64,000 nt of DNA from positions 62,001 through 126,000 of the forward strand of contig NZ_JACODZ010000002.1 of assembly GCF_014280965.1 (NCBI RefSeq), written 5' to 3'. The notes below the pieces were generated by a model, which had not been told where the DNA came from, ran no database searches, and saw only the letters and a program-made list of their open reading frames with translations. This document shows, piece by piece, positions 9,326 through 18,276 of this stretch. Origin of the DNA: Echinicola salinicaeni (GTDB lineage: Bacteria; Bacteroidota; Bacteroidia; Cytophagales; Cyclobacteriaceae). How positions within the stretch are numbered: position 1 is the stretch's first letter; every line of letters starts with the position of its first letter. The position numbers and the translations under genes are program-made.

Positions 9326-9790
9326 ATGAAAACAATAATATATAAAATCATATGCCTTCTTGTAGTCACGCTATCCCTTAATAGTTGTATTTACAAAGAA
9401 GGCGAGGTGGGACCAAAAGGAATTCAAGGTGAGCAGGGTCCTCAAGGAGAAGTTGGAGAACTAGGGCCAAAAGGAGAAAATGGAGAATTGGAAAGTTTGA
9501 ATGTATTTTACTCTGATTGGAAAAGTAACGAATTCATAGGTGAAGGAAGGGAGTGGAAATCTGAAATCTTGGCTCCAGAGATTACGGATGAAGTACTTAA
9601 TTCTGGGGTAGTCAATATGTACTACTTTTTATCTGGAAAGTATATCTATAAAATGCCTTATGAGGGAACCTATACTTCTACAAATAAGGTGACCTACGAA
9701 TTGTATGAGGGCAAGGTGGTTATTATAAGTACAGTTAAGTTAAATCCTAACAGTGCAAAGTTTAGGTATGTTATTTCTTCTGGAATCTAA
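9326..9790 (+). CDS. collagen-like lipoprotein 1
   Basis: A 154-residue lipoprotein (lipobox LNSC near residue 21) with about ten Gly-X-Y triplets (residues about 26-55; for example GPKGIQGEQGPQGEVG). A C-terminal domain of about 95 residues starts FYSDWKSNEF and ends KFRYVISSG. The short triplet run could form a trimeric stalk that holds the C-terminal domain away from the cell surface. It is the first of three related genes in a row. The C-terminal domain resembles a domain commonly found in Bacteroidota collagen-like lipoproteins of unknown function. No catalytic motif is visible. Confidence 0.8.
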   Translation: MKTIIYKIICLLVVTLSLNSCIYKEGEVGPKGIQGEQGPQGEVGELGPKGENGELESLNVFYSDWKSNEFIGEGREWKSEILAPEITDEVLNSGVVNMYYFLSGKYIYKMPYEGTYTSTNKVTYELYEGKVVIISTVKLNPNSAKFRYVISSGI

Positions 9791-9806
9791 TTTAAATTAA
9801 AGTATT

Positions 9807-10307
9807 ATGAAATATTCAATATTAATATTGTTGATATACGCGATTAGTTTTTCAAGCTGTGTTGTAGAGGGGCCTGAAGGACCTCAAGGCTTACAGGGCG
9901 AGGTAGGAGACGCTGGAGAGAAAGGAGAGCCCGGAGAACCTGGAGAACCTGGGGTAGGAATTACTGAGGGAGTGGTCGCATCTGAATGGATGACTATAGC
10001 GTTTTCAGGAGAAAACAGGACCTGGGTAGGGATCATGGAAAACCCATCAATAAGTCAGGAAGTCTTGGATAAAGGAGACGTTTTGGTTTACTATAAAACT
10101 TCTTCTGGTGCCGTGAGGGAACTGAATTTTTTCTCCGATCAAGATAATATCACACAACAATTACGACTTGGAGAAATAATTATCAGCAGCACCTTTGACG
10201 CGTCTGAATCCGAGTTTCGGTATATTATATTAAACAGTGGTGTTTCTGAGGCCATTGGAGCAAACTTGAATTACAAAGAGATTACCAATGTACTGCATAT
10301 AAAATAA
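9807..10307 (+). CDS. collagen-like lipoprotein 2
   Basis: A 166-residue lipoprotein (lipobox FSSC near residue 18) with about ten Gly-X-Y triplets, including GEKGEPGEPGEPG. Its C-terminal domain matches its neighbours: ASEWMTIAFSGENRTW, ISQEVLDKGDVLVYYK and SEFRYIILNSG. It starts 16 bases after the previous gene. Compared with protein 1 it has an extra C-terminal stretch of about 18 residues, also present in protein 3. The function is unknown; the structural role suggested for protein 1 applies here too. Confidence 0.8.
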   Translation: MKYSILILLIYAISFSSCVVEGPEGPQGLQGEVGDAGEKGEPGEPGEPGVGITEGVVASEWMTIAFSGENRTWVGIMENPSISQEVLDKGDVLVYYKTSSGAVRELNFFSDQDNITQQLRLGEIIISSTFDASESEFRYIILNSGVSEAIGANLNYKEITNVLHIK

Positions 10308-10366
10308 TGGATGAGTTAAAGGTTAACAGAAGACAACCATATTTTTAATTTTCTAAAGATAATAAG

Positions 10367-10888
10367 ATGAAAAAATCGATAAAATTATTATATCTATTCA
10401 TAGTAACTATTTTGATGTTTACAAATTGTAGAGAACCAGAGCTCCCTGGGCAAATGGGAGAACGAGGGGATAAAGGAATAGTTGGCCCCAAAGGAGAAAA
10501 AGGCGAACAGGGAGAAAAAGGTGATGGTGGAGGACTTGATAATGTCTTTTATTCAGAATGGAGTAGATACTCTTTTGTAGGTTTGTCCAATGGTTTTTGG
10601 AGAACACAGATTCAGTCAGATTTCATAAATACTTCTATACTTGAAAAAGGTAAAGTAATAGTTTATTTCAAAAGGGGAGAAGATGTATTTAAGCTAGATT
10701 ATGTAAAAGATGACGAAAGTATTACTCAGCGATTAGACGTGAGTTCTATTTGGCTTTATAGCAGTTTTGATCCAAGTGCTGTTCAATTTAGGTATATAGT
10801 TGTTCCGGGAGACATTGATAATAAAGTTGCATCAAGAATAAATTTTGATGACTATGATAATGTCCTTGAAATATTCTCAATTAAATAA
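10367..10888 (+). CDS. collagen-like lipoprotein 3
   Basis: A 173-residue lipoprotein (lipobox FTNC near residue 21) with about nine Gly-X-Y triplets, rich in charged GEK/GDK units (for example GPKGEKGEQGEKGDG). The C-terminal domain begins FYSEWSRYSFVG and carries ILEKGKVIVYFKRGED and QFRYIVVPGD, matching the previous two. The three proteins are clearly paralogous but well diverged in the binding-domain half, as expected if they bind different ligands or form a heterotrimer; that reading is inference. It ends 7 bases before the phosphodiesterase start. Confidence 0.8.
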   Translation: MKKSIKLLYLFIVTILMFTNCREPELPGQMGERGDKGIVGPKGEKGEQGEKGDGGGLDNVFYSEWSRYSFVGLSNGFWRTQIQSDFINTSILEKGKVIVYFKRGEDVFKLDYVKDDESITQRLDVSSIWLYSSFDPSAVQFRYIVVPGDIDNKVASRINFDDYDNVLEIFSIK

Positions 10889-10895
10889 AGCTGGC

Positions 10896-11675
10896 ATGAT
10901 TATAAGAAGAACATGTGTGCTTCTAATTTTTATATGGGTGTGTATTAGTTGTAATAGAAAGGAGAATAGTACCAAAATCATTGCCCATAGAGGGACCTGG
11001 GATGAACATAATGCACCCGAAAACTCGATAGCCTCTCTTAAAGAATCTATTAAGTTGGGACTGGATGGGTCAGAATTTGATGTTTGGATGACAAAGGACA
11101 GTGTATTGGTGGTAAACCATGCCCCTGAATTTGCTGAAAAATATATTGAAACAGCAACCTACGAGGAGTTAGCTGTTTATAATCTATCAAATCTGGAGAA
11201 GTTACCAAAATTAGAAGATTATCTGAAAACAGGTGTGGGACAAAATAGAACAAAACTTGTTCTAGAAATTAAAACTCCAAAGATCAGTCATGAAAGAAAA
11301 GGTTTTATAGCTCAGAGATGTGTTGAATTAGTTGAGCAGTTGGGGCTAGAAGACATTGTGGAATATATCTGCTTTGACTTTGATATTGGATTAAAAATTA
11401 TAGAGTTAACCAAAAAATCACCTGTAAGCTATTTGGGGTGGAAGTTAGATAGGGAGTTGTTAGATCTGAAAAATGCAGGCTTTAGCGGAATAGATTTTCA
11501 TATAAAAACCTATAAAGAAGATACAGCACTTATTGACAGAGCAAAGGCTATTGGTCTGGAAACAAATGTATGGACAGTTAATGATGAGGCGGATATGATT
11601 TGGTTTTTGGAAAAGGGAATTGATTTAATAACCACTGATAAGCCAGCTTTACTTAAGGAAGTTATGCAGAGGTGA
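10896..11675 (+). CDS. glycerophosphodiester phosphodiesterase, lipoprotein
   Basis: A GDPD-family enzyme of about 259 residues that hydrolyses glycerophosphodiesters to glycerol 3-phosphate and an alcohol. The family signature is visible: IIAHRGTWDEHNAPENS (HRG and the PEN block), GSEFDVWMTKD (metal-binding Glu and Asp) and VVNHAPE (catalytic His). The end carries the usual TNVWTVND and GIDLITTDKP blocks. The ATG at 10896 is chosen because it gives a signal peptide with lipobox CISC; an upstream in-frame ATG at 10845 would overlap the previous gene. It is the last gene of the operon and is followed by a strong terminator. Confidence 0.9.
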   Translation: MIIRRTCVLLIFIWVCISCNRKENSTKIIAHRGTWDEHNAPENSIASLKESIKLGLDGSEFDVWMTKDSVLVVNHAPEFAEKYIETATYEELAVYNLSNLEKLPKLEDYLKTGVGQNRTKLVLEIKTPKISHERKGFIAQRCVELVEQLGLEDIVEYICFDFDIGLKIIELTKKSPVSYLGWKLDRELLDLKNAGFSGIDFHIKTYKEDTALIDRAKAIGLETNVWTVNDEADMIWFLEKGIDLITTDKPALLKEVMQR

Positions 11676-11796
11676 GTTGGTTTGAGATTAAACAGAAAAA
11701 CTTCTGGTCAGTCCTTTCTTTGAAATCATGAGGGAATACTTGATATTTCGAAGAACTTTCTGATAGTAGGTGAAGGGAAGATTGTTGAAATATGAT

Positions 11797-11830
11797 AAGG
11801 GCATCCAAAACCTTGGTTTTGGATGCCCTT
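11797..11830. terminator. bidirectional terminator between convergent genes
   Basis: AAGGGCATCCAAAACC and GGTTTTGGATGCCCTT form a perfect 16-bp stem around a two-base centre. It has A residues on the left and T residues on the right. It lies between the convergent phosphodiesterase and TonB-receptor genes and can serve both. Confidence 0.85.
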
Positions 11831-11853
11831 TATCTTTTTGATTTGTCTGAATT

Positions 11854-14628
11854 TTAATCAAATAAATCGAATTTTACTCCAAAGTTTAACCGTGCATTAT
11901 AATATTCTTCTTGCATTGTTCTTGAGCGAATTCCTTGATAATACCTCAATGGCTGATTGGTCAAATTATTGCCTTCGAAGAAAAGTCTCCATTTAGGAGT
12001 GAAAGCATAGGAAGCATTGACATCCAAAAACAATTGCTCATCATAATACCTGTCCTCAAACTCATCGCCACCAAGTTCATCCAAATAATCTCCTGCATAA
12101 TTTAAGGAAGCTCTCAAAACCAGTTTTTTTGTTTCATAAGAAAGAGAAGCATTGAACATATGCTGGGCAGTACCGGGGAGTTCTAGTTGGTCATTTTCTC
12201 TACCTTCTATGCCTGTGGTTTCAGATTTTGTGAAGGTGTAATTTAAATAAATCCCAAGTCCTTTCCATACTTGCTTCTGGATGGATGTTTCCAAACCATA
12301 TACAGCCGCTGTACCACCATTTTCAGGTCTGGTATATTCCAGCCCATCACCAAATACTGGATCGTTATAGTTTAGGTCTGTTTTTTCATAGACAAATTGG
12401 TCAATGTCTTTATAGAAACCCCCAAAGGAAATTAAGCCTACATTATTAAAATACTTCTCGGCCATCAGATCAAAATTCATGGCAGTAGTAGGAACTAGGT
12501 CAGGATTTCCCCTTGACAGCTCATCGTCCTCTGCTACATATTCAGCATAGGGAACCAAGTCATAATAATTTGGCCTTGCAATGGTATTGGTCCAAGCAAA
12601 TCTGAAGATGGTATTTTGATCCGCATCGTATTTTAAATGAACTCCGGGCATAAAGTTAGCATAGCTGTCCTGCTGACTGGTTGTGCTAAAAGTCTCATTG
12701 TCCACATCATAAAGGTTGCCCGTATAATCGATTTTTGTATGTTCCCATCTTAAACCAACAATTGTCGAAAGCTTTTCGGTTAATTGGTGGTCGGCCATTG
12801 CGTAGGCTGCGGTAATCGTTTCATTTGCTGTATAGTTACTTGGCAAAAACTCTTCATAAATCAATTCTCCCTCAAATTGACTTGCATCATTTAGGTTCAG
12901 TGTGCCCAAGAATTGAGGAGTAGCAAATGTTCCTATTTGGTATTGGCTGCCAGGTAAAAAATTGGGGTCAGATTGGTCAGCGTAAGTTATATCCCCCAAG
13001 GTGGCACCAAATGCATTTTCATCCAAAGGAGCATATTCATAATAGTTGTTGCTCCTATTTTTGTATTTTCCTCTGAAACGACCGCCAAACTGTAATATCC
13101 CTTTGTCATTGTAAGGTAATTTAAAGTCTAATTTGGCATTAAGGTCCTCATCAAAGGTGTATTGATATTCTTCAGAAAGGTTATCTAATTCAAAGGATAA
13201 ATTATCTGATAAGTTAGACAAGGCTGCAAAAGGCTTTCGTGGGTTCCTGATATCAATGCTAACATTTTGATCTTCTTGTCGGTAAGCAATATATCTTTCA
13301 TTAGGTCGCTCTTCAGATGCTTTGGCATAAGTTGCCGACCAATCCATTTTTAGTTTGTTGAATAAATGGTCTCCGCCCAATGTGAAATTCTGTACCCTTT
13401 GATCTTCTAATCTTCTAGCTTTGTTTCTGTTGGAATCTATCCCTCCTTTGGTCTCATATTCTACCCGTGCACCGGACGAGGTGAAAATTCCTTCTGAGAT
13501 TTCTTCAAAATTACCATCATCAAAAACATCATCTAACTTATCTACCTTCATCGCAAAGCGATTCTCCCAATCATCACGGTGATTGTACATACTTGAGAAA
13601 AGGAGGGTGTGGTTGGGGTTGATTTCAAAATCCAGGGCTAATGATACCGATCTGCGTACCCTTTGCACCAAGTATTTTCTCATTTCAAACTCCTCAAGCG
13701 CCACGCCATTATCGGAATCATACCAAGCTGATTCGATGTTTTCCGAACCAAAGTTGTGGTTGTTATAAGAAGCCGAGACTATCGCTCCTAATTTCCCCCC
13801 TAAAAAACGGTCTCCAATGATCATTCCCCCAGTCCAAATAGGTTTATCGGATAATAAATTCACTCCTGAACCGGCTGTGCCTGAAACCCTCAAACCATTA
13901 GGAGCCTTTCGGGTCACCAAGTTTACGGATCCACCTATAGCATCCGCATCCATACTGGGTAAAACTGCCTTATTAACTTCGATGGTTTGGATCATATCTG
14001 ATGGGATTAAATCCATCTGCACTCTTCTATTATCTCCTTCTGCGGATGGAATTCTTTCACCATTTAATGTTACTGAATTTAAATGAGGAGCCATTCCACG
14101 AATGATAATGTCACGTGCTTCACCTTGGTCATTCTGCATGGTTATACCAGGGATTCGCTTTAATGCATCACCTATATTTGCATCTGGAAACCTTCCAATC
14201 TGATCTGAAGAAACAATATTGGTGATATTTGAATTGTTTTTTTGTTGGTTCAAGGCTTTTGCTTGTCCTTTTAACCTATCTCCCATGACTACAAATTCCA
14301 TACTTTCTATGGTCTTTTGATCTAGCTTAAAATTTAAGACGGTCGTTTTTCCATCTTCGATTTTAGCAGAATGGACAATAGAGCCATAGCCCAAATAGGA
14401 AACGGATACTTCGTAATCACCCGCAGGTAAATCCACAATTGCATAATCACCGGTTTGGTCGGTCACTGTCCCCATAGTGGTTTTTTGTAAGATCACATTG
14501 GCTCCAGGCATAGCGAGGTTTTGGGCATCGATAACCCTACCGCGGAGTATTCCTTGTGCTAGCACAAACTCGTAATCTAGGCAAAAAGCAGCTAGCAGAA
14601 TAAAAGTTCTCAGTAATAATTTTTTCAT
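11854..14628 (-). CDS. TonB-dependent receptor paired with phytase
   Basis: A 924-residue outer-membrane TonB-dependent receptor. The signal peptide ends at VLAQG, followed by a carboxypeptidase-D-like domain (about residues 27-110; PGANVILQKTTMGTVTDQTG), the plug (about 125-240; GDALKRIPGITMQNDQG, IIIRGM, TLNGERIPSAEGDNRR, DADAIGGSVNLVTRKAP) and a barrel ending FGVKFDLFD. It is not of the SusC type: the plug belongs to the group often found with catabolic enzymes. It follows the phytase gene by 18 bases on the same strand, so it may import products of phytate hydrolysis or phytate-metal complexes. Known genomes often place such receptors beside beta-propeller phytases. Confidence 0.93.
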   Translation of the reverse strand: MKKLLLRTFILLAAFCLDYEFVLAQGILRGRVIDAQNLAMPGANVILQKTTMGTVTDQTGDYAIVDLPAGDYEVSVSYLGYGSIVHSAKIEDGKTTVLNFKLDQKTIESMEFVVMGDRLKGQAKALNQQKNNSNITNIVSSDQIGRFPDANIGDALKRIPGITMQNDQGEARDIIIRGMAPHLNSVTLNGERIPSAEGDNRRVQMDLIPSDMIQTIEVNKAVLPSMDADAIGGSVNLVTRKAPNGLRVSGTAGSGVNLLSDKPIWTGGMIIGDRFLGGKLGAIVSASYNNHNFGSENIESAWYDSDNGVALEEFEMRKYLVQRVRRSVSLALDFEINPNHTLLFSSMYNHRDDWENRFAMKVDKLDDVFDDGNFEEISEGIFTSSGARVEYETKGGIDSNRNKARRLEDQRVQNFTLGGDHLFNKLKMDWSATYAKASEERPNERYIAYRQEDQNVSIDIRNPRKPFAALSNLSDNLSFELDNLSEEYQYTFDEDLNAKLDFKLPYNDKGILQFGGRFRGKYKNRSNNYYEYAPLDENAFGATLGDITYADQSDPNFLPGSQYQIGTFATPQFLGTLNLNDASQFEGELIYEEFLPSNYTANETITAAYAMADHQLTEKLSTIVGLRWEHTKIDYTGNLYDVDNETFSTTSQQDSYANFMPGVHLKYDADQNTIFRFAWTNTIARPNYYDLVPYAEYVAEDDELSRGNPDLVPTTAMNFDLMAEKYFNNVGLISFGGFYKDIDQFVYEKTDLNYNDPVFGDGLEYTRPENGGTAAVYGLETSIQKQVWKGLGIYLNYTFTKSETTGIEGRENDQLELPGTAQHMFNASLSYETKKLVLRASLNYAGDYLDELGGDEFEDRYYDEQLFLDVNASYAFTPKWRLFFEGNNLTNQPLRYYQGIRSRTMQEEYYNARLNFGVKFDLFD

Positions 14629-14646
14629 AATTGTGAGATTGAAAGA

Positions 14647-15732
14647 TTAGTTTTTTGATTTGAGGATGTCTTTGGCCATGTCTTCCCATTTGTATATTTG
14701 GAAGGTTCTGTCATCTGACATGGCTATAAAAATTCCCTTAGGAAAATCAGGCCCCAGGGCTATACTGCTGGTTTCAGAGCCGTCACTGGAAACCGTGCTG
14801 GTGGCTATTTTTGTGATTAATTTGTGCTCATGAGGGTTAGAGGGAGATCCTTCTCTTGGGAAAACATGGAATAGATTGGCTTCTTGATCAGAAACTAGAA
14901 TATATCCTGATTGGCTATCCAGTTTGTAAAGGCTGATTCCTTCGTGGTCTTTGGTAAAGCCATCTGTAGCAAATAGTGCCAGTTGCTCATTGCCCTTTTC
15001 TGGATCTGCATGGTATTTACGAACTCCCACTCCCTCATCTGAATAATAGATATACCCCAGTTCATTATCCACAGCAATAGCTTCTATTTCCTTTTTCCCA
15101 CTGAAGTCGCCAAACTTTCGGACTAAGTCCAGGCTTAGCTTGCCCTCCAGGCTTTTGATTTCATATTGCCATAAATAGGTGCCATCCTGAGGTCCGTTTT
15201 TTCTACCTGCTATTACATATTGTTTGCCGTTTTTAGGATTTTGATAGGTGGCTACACCCATCAAATCTCGATATTCGGGTCCATCTTCATTATGAAAGAT
15301 TTCTATACCATCCGCATGCATCTCTTTCATGTCGGGAAGACTGAAAAATCGGAGTTTCGATGTCATGCGCTCTCCAGTTACAGCAAAGTCAACAGTCCTA
15401 TCTCCTAATTTTAGGCCATAGCCTACATCTACATTATTGGGGCGTTGAATATTCCTTACGATTAGTGAATCGATGGCTTTACCTTTCAAGTCAAAAACAT
15501 AAAGTGCACCATCAGCGTCTTTGTCTGTTCCGATTATCAAGCTTTTAGCAGGATCCATAGGGTTTATCCAGAGTGCAGGGTCATCTGTATCATGGATCAC
15601 TTGGTCTGTTATATACATTGGCTTGACCAAGTTTGGTGCTGTAACTTTTTCATTCGATTGACTTCGGCCACTGCAAGCTCCGGTAATAATACCAAGTGCC
15701 CATAGCCCATTAATTAGTTTGTTTCTTGACAT
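14647..15732 (-). CDS. beta-propeller phytase (3-phytase), lipoprotein
   Basis: A 361-residue beta-propeller phytase that releases phosphate from myo-inositol hexakisphosphate with calcium. Family signatures are HDTDDPALWINP near residue 50, LIIGTDKDADGALYVFDL, RPNNVDVGYGLKLG and EAIAVDNELGYIYYSDEGVGV. The N-terminus ends in the lipobox ITGAC, which puts the enzyme in the outer membrane or periplasm. It is upstream of, and co-directional with, the TonB receptor. Its placement opposite a phosphoesterase/GDPD operon supports a phosphorus-scavenging locus. Confidence in the family is high; surface display is inference. Confidence 0.92.
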   Translation of the reverse strand: MSRNKLINGLWALGIITGACSGRSQSNEKVTAPNLVKPMYITDQVIHDTDDPALWINPMDPAKSLIIGTDKDADGALYVFDLKGKAIDSLIVRNIQRPNNVDVGYGLKLGDRTVDFAVTGERMTSKLRFFSLPDMKEMHADGIEIFHNEDGPEYRDLMGVATYQNPKNGKQYVIAGRKNGPQDGTYLWQYEIKSLEGKLSLDLVRKFGDFSGKKEIEAIAVDNELGYIYYSDEGVGVRKYHADPEKGNEQLALFATDGFTKDHEGISLYKLDSQSGYILVSDQEANLFHVFPREGSPSNPHEHKLITKIATSTVSSDGSETSSIALGPDFPKGIFIAMSDDRTFQIYKWEDMAKDILKSKN

Positions 15733-15924
15733 AAGAATTTAAATGTTTTGATGCTACAATTTTAGCGTGGACAATTATTGATGGCTAGAAATGACTGTAA
15801 TCAAATAGGCAACAATTCAAAAAGTGACCGTTAACAAAACCTATACAGAAATCTTGTTTTTCGATTTAAGTTCCTGGTTTTTAGTTTTTTGAGAAATGTT
15901 ATCGATGGATTAACTAATTGTAAA

Positions 15925-17565
15925 CTATATACAAAGGATAAATTGCTGTAAGCTATCGCCCTTTTCAAGGTTTAATTTTTTTCGAAGCCTGTAGCGTGAT
16001 ATTCTAAGGCTGTCCATGGAAATACCTAAGGAAGAGGCTATCTCTTTGGAACTTAAATTGAGTCGCATTAGGCTGGCGAGTTTCAATTCTGCAGGGGTCA
16101 AGCCTCCTGTTCTGTTTTGGATGTTTCGGAAAAAATCCTGATGAACCTTTTCGAAATTTTGCTTGAAATCGTCCCAATCTGTATCGTTGGAAAAGTTGAA
16201 ATCAATTTCTTTGATCAAGTTTCTAATTTTCTTTTTTTGTTCTTTAGGATTTTCCTCCAAGATCTTTTTCAATTTGACTTGAATGCCTTCCAGCATTTGG
16301 TTTTTATCTATCAAGTGTAGTGTTTGTGCCGTCAAGGATTTAGAATGGGATTGCTCCTCAGTTTCCATTTTTAATTCCAATAATTGCCTGTTCTCCTTTT
16401 CTGTGGCAATCAATTGTTCCTTTACCTGGAGGATCTCTTCCTGCTGTTCTAGCATTTCCTTATTGCTTTTAATTTTAAGTTTTTGTCTGTTGAAGATTGC
16501 CCAACCCAGAATGCACATCAAACCGACTAGAAAGATCAAAAGCCATTTTACTTTTGTATCAAAATCACGCATTTGTTCCAATTGCTTGATCTGTTGGTTT
16601 TTGGTGTAGAGGTGGTTTTGTGCTTCCTGAATGGCGATTTGCCGGGCAGATTCTTCAGAATAGACCATTTCACTCAGTTGGCGGCTCTGTTCCAAATATT
16701 TATAGGCCTTTCCAAAGTCGCGGATTGCTGCATAGGCTTTTGAAACATCTACAATGGCACTGTTTTGTTGATCTAAAAAGCCTAGTCTAGCGCTCATTTC
16801 TGCAGCTTTTCTGGAGTAGATTATGCCTTTTTCAGGATCTCCTGTTTTTCTGAATATGTCACCAAGGTTGTTCAGATTGCCTACTAAACGAAGACTGTCT
16901 CCGATCGAAAGATTTATAGTATATGCTTTTTGGAAATTGGAGTAGGCAGAATCATACTGTTCCAAATCTTCAAAAATGCTGCCCATATTTTCTCTGACAA
17001 AAGCCAGATGGCTTTTTAGGTCAAGGTCTTCAAAAAGCTCCAATGCTTCACCTTGGTATGCCAAGGCCTTAGGGTAATTCCCCATCTTTTCGTACATCCC
17101 GCCGATAAAACTTTTTGTCTCCGCCTCTCCCTCTTTATTTCCTAGTTTTTTGTAAATGGTCAAGGCTTTCTCATGACGTGCCAATGCTTCTTCTGGCGTT
17201 TTGATTTTGTAGTAGACTTCTCCCAGTGAATTGTTTATTTGGGCCAAGTAAATAGATGTTTCCTTGGTCTCAAAAAGATGTTCTGCTTCATAAAATGCCT
17301 CAGAGGCTGCTTGGTACAATCCATATTGTAAAAGGATTTTTCCCCGGATCAATTGCGTTTTTCCGATAAGGGTGTCCACTCCATTGAGTTGGCTTTCCTC
17401 TAATACCTCGTTGGCCAACAAAAAAGCTTGTTCAGGATTGCTGTTGGCGAGCTCTTGGGCAATAGTTAAGGTTTTGTCTGCCTTTTGCGGGCTTTGCGCA
17501 TTAGACTTCAGTATAAAAAGGGTCAAAAATAAGCAAGCTGATATAATTAAGGTCGGTTTTTTCAT
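15925..17565 (-). CDS. TPR-transmembrane-LuxR-type HTH regulator
   Basis: A 546-residue protein with a signal peptide (1-23), a run of TPR repeats (about 25-300; for example AIYKKLGNKEGEAETKSFIG-type units), one membrane segment (about 340-358, WLLIFLVGLMCILGWAIF), a coiled coil (about 360-430) and a C-terminal LuxR-like HTH (LTPAELKLASLMRLNLSSKEIA). It is a common Bacteroidota architecture: a periplasmic TPR sensor linked to a cytoplasmic DNA-binding domain with no kinase. It is co-directional with the phytase and receptor genes and lies 192 bases upstream of them. It may regulate them; that is inference. Confidence 0.85.
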   Translation of the reverse strand: MKKPTLIISACLFLTLFILKSNAQSPQKADKTLTIAQELANSNPEQAFLLANEVLEESQLNGVDTLIGKTQLIRGKILLQYGLYQAASEAFYEAEHLFETKETSIYLAQINNSLGEVYYKIKTPEEALARHEKALTIYKKLGNKEGEAETKSFIGGMYEKMGNYPKALAYQGEALELFEDLDLKSHLAFVRENMGSIFEDLEQYDSAYSNFQKAYTINLSIGDSLRLVGNLNNLGDIFRKTGDPEKGIIYSRKAAEMSARLGFLDQQNSAIVDVSKAYAAIRDFGKAYKYLEQSRQLSEMVYSEESARQIAIQEAQNHLYTKNQQIKQLEQMRDFDTKVKWLLIFLVGLMCILGWAIFNRQKLKIKSNKEMLEQQEEILQVKEQLIATEKENRQLLELKMETEEQSHSKSLTAQTLHLIDKNQMLEGIQVKLKKILEENPKEQKKKIRNLIKEIDFNFSNDTDWDDFKQNFEKVHQDFFRNIQNRTGGLTPAELKLASLMRLNLSSKEIASSLGISMDSLRISRYRLRKKLNLEKGDSLQQFILCI

Positions 17566-17672
17566 AACAAACTAATATCAGCCTTGCAGGCATAAAATAG
17601 GTTATTATAAAGTTTCCTTTTTATTAAGATTTAAGTGTTTTGTATCATGTGATCGATATGTTAGGTTATAAA

Positions 17673-17706
17673 AATCAAATAGAGGAAAGATTTCCTCTAT
17701 TTGATT
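17673..17706 (-). terminator. terminator downstream of the TlpA-like gene
   Basis: AATCAAATAGAGGAAA and TTTCCTCTATTTGATT form a perfect 16-bp stem with a two-base centre. It lies 22 bases past the stop of the leftward TlpA-like gene and upstream of the TPR regulator. It should terminate the leftward redox cluster. Confidence 0.7.
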
Positions 17707-17727
17707 AATGATTTTATTTTTATGAAG

Positions 17728-18255
17728 TTATTCTTGGACAGAAGCAGCCTGAACCTTGTTCAAAAAGGTTTCGGACATAAAGTCGGTCATACCTGAATGT
17801 AAGCCAATAACCTTTCCCTTCTTATTGATTATAAATGTTGCCGGAATGGCATTCACGGCAAAGGGAGAAGGTAGAGGTGAAACAGGTTTATAATAGGGCA
17901 TATTGTATGCTTTTCTATTCATGAATGCTATGGATTTATCAAAGTCCCTGTCCAGCGAAAGCATTATAAGCTCTACTTCATCAGTGTCCATTTGGTCATG
18001 AAACTTCTGGAGACTTGGCATTTCAGCGATACAAGGGGGACACCAACTTGCCCAAAGATTTAATACCACCACTTTACCAGTAAAGTCTTTTAATTGTATT
18101 TCAGCCCCGTCCTTATCCTTCATTTTCAGGCTAGGAGCGGATTTGATGTTTTCAGGTTCAGCTTGTTTTGAATTTTGGGGTTGGGGTAAGACAAATGCTG
18201 AAATGATAGCCGCAGTGATAAAAGCTACCAGAAGATAATTTATGTTCTTTTTCAT
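17728..18255 (-). CDS. TlpA-like thiol-disulfide oxidoreductase
   Basis: A 175-residue extracytoplasmic thioredoxin-fold protein. An N-terminal membrane segment or signal anchor (about 7-24) precedes the thioredoxin domain with the active site NLWASWCPPC (Cys72 and Cys75) and the cis-proline region NAIPATFI. It would reduce or exchange disulfides of secreted proteins or heme ligands. It ends a leftward cluster with a secreted DsrE-like protein and a DoxX-like membrane protein, suggesting that the three handle sulfur or thiol chemistry outside the cytoplasm. Confidence 0.92.
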   Translation of the reverse strand: MKKNINYLLVAFITAAIISAFVLPQPQNSKQAEPENIKSAPSLKMKDKDGAEIQLKDFTGKVVVLNLWASWCPPCIAEMPSLQKFHDQMDTDEVELIMLSLDRDFDKSIAFMNRKAYNMPYYKPVSPLPSPFAVNAIPATFIINKKGKVIGLHSGMTDFMSETFLNKVQAASVQE

Positions 18256-18276
18256 TGGATTGATTTTTTCTTTGAA

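Noticed and set aside
10845-10895. Upstream ATG start for the glycerophosphodiesterase, overlapping the third collagen-like gene
   Set aside because: It would place 17 extra residues before an obvious lipoprotein signal peptide.
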